Of a stretch of 7,634 nt of DNA, positions 5,554 to 7,634 are shown piece after piece; the stretch's first letter is position 1; every line of letters begins with the position of its first letter. Under the pieces are notes generated by a model. That model was not told the origin of the DNA and made no database searches. It was given only the letters and a program-made list of their open reading frames with translations. The position numbers and the translations under genes are program-made. Source of the DNA: an uncultured Eubacterium sp. (GTDB lineage: Bacteria > Bacillota > Clostridia > Lachnospirales > Lachnospiraceae); NCBI GenBank assembly GCA_900551945.1, contig URYE01000098.1:1-7634 (forward strand), in the 5' to 3' direction.

Positions 5554-6876
5554 TTAGCCAATTCCTCCAAGTGCTATACCCAATATTAACACGATAAAAC
5601 AAACTGGTACGAATACATATTTGCACATTGGATAGAACAACTTTGTAAATGTATTTTGTCTCCCCTTGTTGACTTGTTCTTCTACATAAGCCTTTCCGCA
5701 TACCCAGAAAAACATAATTCCTGCAAGTCCCGCTCCTAATGGGCATATATAAATTGATAATACGTCCATCCAATCTGATACAATGCCTTGAATAAGAACT
5801 GAAACTACAATACCAATAACGCCAATTATTGCACATGCGGGTACTCGTCCTACCTTTGCCTTTTCTTGTACTGTGGCAATTGGTGCTTCATACAAATTAA
5901 TAAGCGATGACATTCCTGCAAATAATACTGCAACAAAGAAAATAATACATATTATTGTAGCAGCAGGCATTGATTTAATAAGTGATGGAATGTATATAAA
6001 TAACAATCCTGGGCCACCTTGATTTAACTGTGCGCCAGTCGTTGCCATAGCTGGAATAATAACTATAGCTGCAAGTATCGCTGCTATTGTATCAAAAAGT
6101 GCAACGTGACCTGCTGACGATGGTATATTCTCATCATCAGATAAATACGAACCATATATCAAAGTACCATTTCCTGCTACAGACAGCGAAAAGAACGCCT
6201 GTCCTAATGCAAATATCCAAGTTTTAGGACTTGCAAGTGCTTCTGAGTCAATACGGAATATGTACTTATATCCATCAACTGCTCCTTGTTGAAATGCAAC
6301 ATAAATTCCTAAAATCACAAATAATACGAAAAATATCGGCATCATTATTTTGTTAGCCTTTTCAATTCCACCACCTACGCCAAGCATGAGTATTATCATA
6401 CATATAACAAGTGCTACAATCTGCCATATACTATTGCCAAAGGCTGATGCCATACCACCAAACTTTTCTGCAAATGCACCTGTATTTTCTGGTGCAAGTG
6501 TTGCTCCAGTAAATGCTCCTACTGCATATCTTAATATCCACCCCATCACAACAGTGTAACCTATTGCCATTGCAAGTGAACCTATAACGGGTATTCCACC
6601 TAGCAGTTCACCCACCTTTCTTTTGCCCTTTTTTTCGCAAGCATAACCAAATGCGTCTATAGGGCCTGACCTTGTAGCACGCCCAAAACTCATTTCACCT
6701 ATTACACCTGTTGAAGCTATAAGCACAACGAATATAAGATATGGTATTAGAAACGAACCACCACCATAAAGCGATACCCTTGTTGGAAACATCCAAATAT
6801 TTCCCATTCCTACCGCTGAACCGATACAGGCAAGTATAAATCCCGACCTGCTCTTAAACGACTCTCTCTTTTTCAT
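5554..6876 (-). CDS. Sodium:neurotransmitter symporter (NSS/SNF) family amino acid transporter
   Basis: A sodium-driven importer of the LeuT fold, most likely for an amino acid; the substrate cannot be read. With the start at ATG 6876 it has 440 residues, the size of bacterial NSS proteins with 11 rather than 12 membrane helices, such as Tyt1. Helix 1 carries GSAVGMGNIWMFP (19-31), including the unwound sodium-site region and conserved Asn26. The next segment ends in GEMSFGRATRSGP. The first cytoplasmic loop, a GNGTLIYGSYLSDDENIP segment and a serine pair in AGMSSLINLYE near helix 8 all match the family. The usual Arg of NIWRFP, an extracellular gate residue in LeuT, is Met29 here. GAGGA lies 5 nt before ATG 6876, so the upstream starts at 6927 and 6888 are rejected. 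An AT-only 7-bp hairpin (5535-5553) abuts the stop. The gene appears monocistronic. Confidence 0.93.
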   Translation of the reverse strand: MKKRESFKSRSGFILACIGSAVGMGNIWMFPTRVSLYGGGSFLIPYLIFVVLIASTGVIGEMSFGRATRSGPIDAFGYACEKKGKRKVGELLGGIPVIGSLAMAIGYTVVMGWILRYAVGAFTGATLAPENTGAFAEKFGGMASAFGNSIWQIVALVICMIILMLGVGGGIEKANKIMMPIFFVLFVILGIYVAFQQGAVDGYKYIFRIDSEALASPKTWIFALGQAFFSLSVAGNGTLIYGSYLSDDENIPSSAGHVALFDTIAAILAAIVIIPAMATTGAQLNQGGPGLLFIYIPSLIKSMPAATIICIIFFVAVLFAGMSSLINLYEAPIATVQEKAKVGRVPACAIIGVIGIVVSVLIQGIVSDWMDVLSIYICPLGAGLAGIMFFWVCGKAYVEEQVNKGRQNTFTKLFYPMCKYVFVPVCFIVLILGIALGGIG

Positions 6877-7066
6877 TTTATTCCTCATTTCTTTAAGTAC
6901 TGATATTAATAATACCACATTTATCATACATAAGAAACTTTAAATTTTGATATTTTTATTATAACAAAAAACTCTAAAATGTACTCACATAATATCGCAT
7001 TGATTTTAGTTGTGTCCATTTCCACTATATCGCACAACTTAAAAAAGTTTAGCCTTTATCACTAAA
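6877..7066 (-). promoter_or_regulatory. Upstream region of the symporter gene with candidate -10 box, direct repeats and a dyad
   Basis: This 190-bp gap contains no gene. On the minus strand it holds a perfect TATAAT (6963-6958) without a convincing -35, and a second possible extended -10 (TGGTATTAT) nearer the gene. The 8-mer TGCGATAT occurs twice in the same orientation, at 7034-7027 and 6999-6992, 35 bp apart. AGTTGTG/CACAACT (7008-7014 and 7033-7039) forms a 7-bp dyad with an 18-nt interior that overlaps the first copy. GAGGA at 6886-6882 is the ribosome binding site. The repeats could be regulator sites, but none is recognised. Confidence 0.4.
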
Positions 7067-7115
7067 TATAAAAATACTCCGCTACACTTACTTAAATAAA
7101 TGTAACGGAGTATTT
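7067..7115 (-). terminator. Terminator of the oleate hydratase gene
   Basis: A strong hairpin: AAATACTCCG (7072-7081) pairs with CGGAGTATTT (7106-7115), continuing after one mismatch with TACA/TGTA, so about 14 pairs around a 14-nt loop. Minus-strand transcription from the stop at 7149 reaches it after 33 nt and leaves through ATTTTTATATTT. The plus-strand exit is also T-rich, so it could work in both directions, but only the minus strand has a gene ending here. Confidence 0.8.
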
Positions 7116-7148
7116 ATTTTGAGGAGAAATGATAACTAATAATCTATT

Positions 7149-7634
7149 TTAATATTCCATGTAATCTTTTATTACATTATGGTCTTTCAAAAGCTTTTCA
7201 ACCACTGTACCTTTAATCTTCTTAAGAAGTGGCTTCTTAATATTTTCAAGAACTCCTGGAAGTTCTATTTCAAGTGGTGACTTACCGTCCATTAACTTAA
7301 CTGATGAATCAAGCAAATCTCTAATATCATAGACACTTCCCCATACTTCTGGTACACCTCTGTCAACACCTAAGAGTCCATATACAGCTTCCATAGCTGT
7401 TCTTACTGAATACTCAGTTGTAAATATAGTATCTCGTGGTGTTTCTGCAAACTGTCCTAAGAATGCAAAGTTTACACAACCATCTGGTATAACATCTGGT
7501 CTGTCACCTTTTCTTCTAGGCATAAAGAATGCTGTGATATAAGGCATCATAGTAGGTGTTGTATTGCAATGGTTCTTTGCAAGCTCATCTATTTCATCAA
7601 CTGGTACTCCAAGATGATATAACCACTCTGCTGT
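7149..7634 (-). CDS. ohyA: Oleate hydratase (myosin-cross-reactive antigen family), C-terminal part; 5' end outside window
   Basis: This FAD-dependent enzyme adds water to the cis-9 double bond of oleate and related unsaturated fatty acids, giving 10-hydroxy fatty acids; in gut bacteria and cocci this detoxifies free fatty acids. The frame is open from the window edge to the stop at 7149, giving 161 residues of a protein usually about 560-590 long. Visible family blocks are TAEWLYHLG at the edge, [20 protein letters not shown] (about 25-44), [11 protein letters not shown] (about 54-64) and the strongly conserved [16 protein letters not shown] (about 74-89). A basic Lys-rich C-terminal tail follows, thought in this family to help membrane association. 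The catalytic residues and the FAD dinucleotide motif lie in the missing N-terminal part. The ATGs at 7548-7550 and 7545-7547 are internal. A strong terminator follows, and no functional link to the symporter is evident. Confidence 0.95.
   Translation of the reverse strand, partial: TAEWLYHLGVPVDEIDELAKNHCNTTPTMMPYITAFFMPRRKGDRPDVIPDGCVNFAFLGQFAETPRDTIFTTEYSVRTAMEAVYGLLGVDRGVPEVWGSVYDIRDLLDSSVKLMDGKSPLEIELPGVLENIKKPLLKKIKGTVVEKLLKDHNVIKDYMEY

Noticed and set aside
5549..5836. 95-codon frame overlapping the symporter gene on the same strand
   Set aside because: It is a cysteine- and arginine-rich out-of-frame shadow of a clearly conserved membrane protein gene.
6877..6927. N-terminal extension of the symporter by 17 residues
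   Set aside because: The family starts with a short basic segment directly before helix 1, as given by ATG 6876. The GAGGA site for that ATG lies inside the extension.
7129..7152. Seven-codon plus-strand reading frame after GAGGAGAAATG
   Set aside because: The ribosome binding site is too close to the ATG, the peptide is seven residues long, and it overlaps the end of the oleate hydratase gene, so it is most likely chance.

Overview
The window is AT-rich DNA from a low-GC Gram-positive bacterium, most likely an anaerobic member of class Clostridia and possibly Lachnospiraceae. This rests on strong purine-rich ribosome binding sites, AT-biased codons, the lipoprotein signal peptide of the binding protein, and the match of the iron transporter to the Bacillus Ycl type. 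The genus is not determined. No rRNA, tRNA, CRISPR array or intact insertion sequence is visible.

Layout. Positions 1-705 (+) hold the C-terminal part of argininosuccinate synthase (argG), followed by a hairpin terminator. All other genes are on the minus strand. Positions 724-846 carry a short ORF that looks like the front end of an antitoxin-type gene running into the argG terminator. Positions 4834 down to 1005 hold a complete four-gene ferric-siderophore ABC importer in the order permease, permease, ATPase, lipoprotein (yclN-yclO-yclP-yclQ type), closed by a terminator at 945-978. Upstream is an HxlR-type winged-helix regulator (4978-5349), then a sodium:neurotransmitter-symporter-family amino acid transporter (5554-6876). 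The 3' end of an oleate hydratase gene (7149-7634) runs off the window.

How it works together. The importer has its own promoter (4879-4908), with a close sigma-A-like -10/-35 pair lying between two perfect inverted repeats. The HxlR-type gene directly upstream is the obvious candidate regulator, so the segment reads as a regulator plus iron-chelate uptake unit. No siderophore biosynthesis genes are present, which fits use of siderophores or catechol-like chelators made by others, but the ligand cannot be read from sequence. A terminator-like hairpin with seven U residues ends 31 nt before the regulator's start codon. It could be the end of the symporter transcript or an attenuator in the regulator's leader.

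Three start codons are placed downstream of the longest possible ORF: the ATPase at 2766 rather than a GTG at 2772, the regulator at 5349 rather than a TTG at 5382, and the symporter at 6876 rather than 6927. Ribosome binding site spacing decides all three, and for the regulator and symporter the length and conserved N-terminus of the family also agree. The families are known. The least explained parts are the regulator's leader, the paired palindromes and the antitoxin-like remnant.
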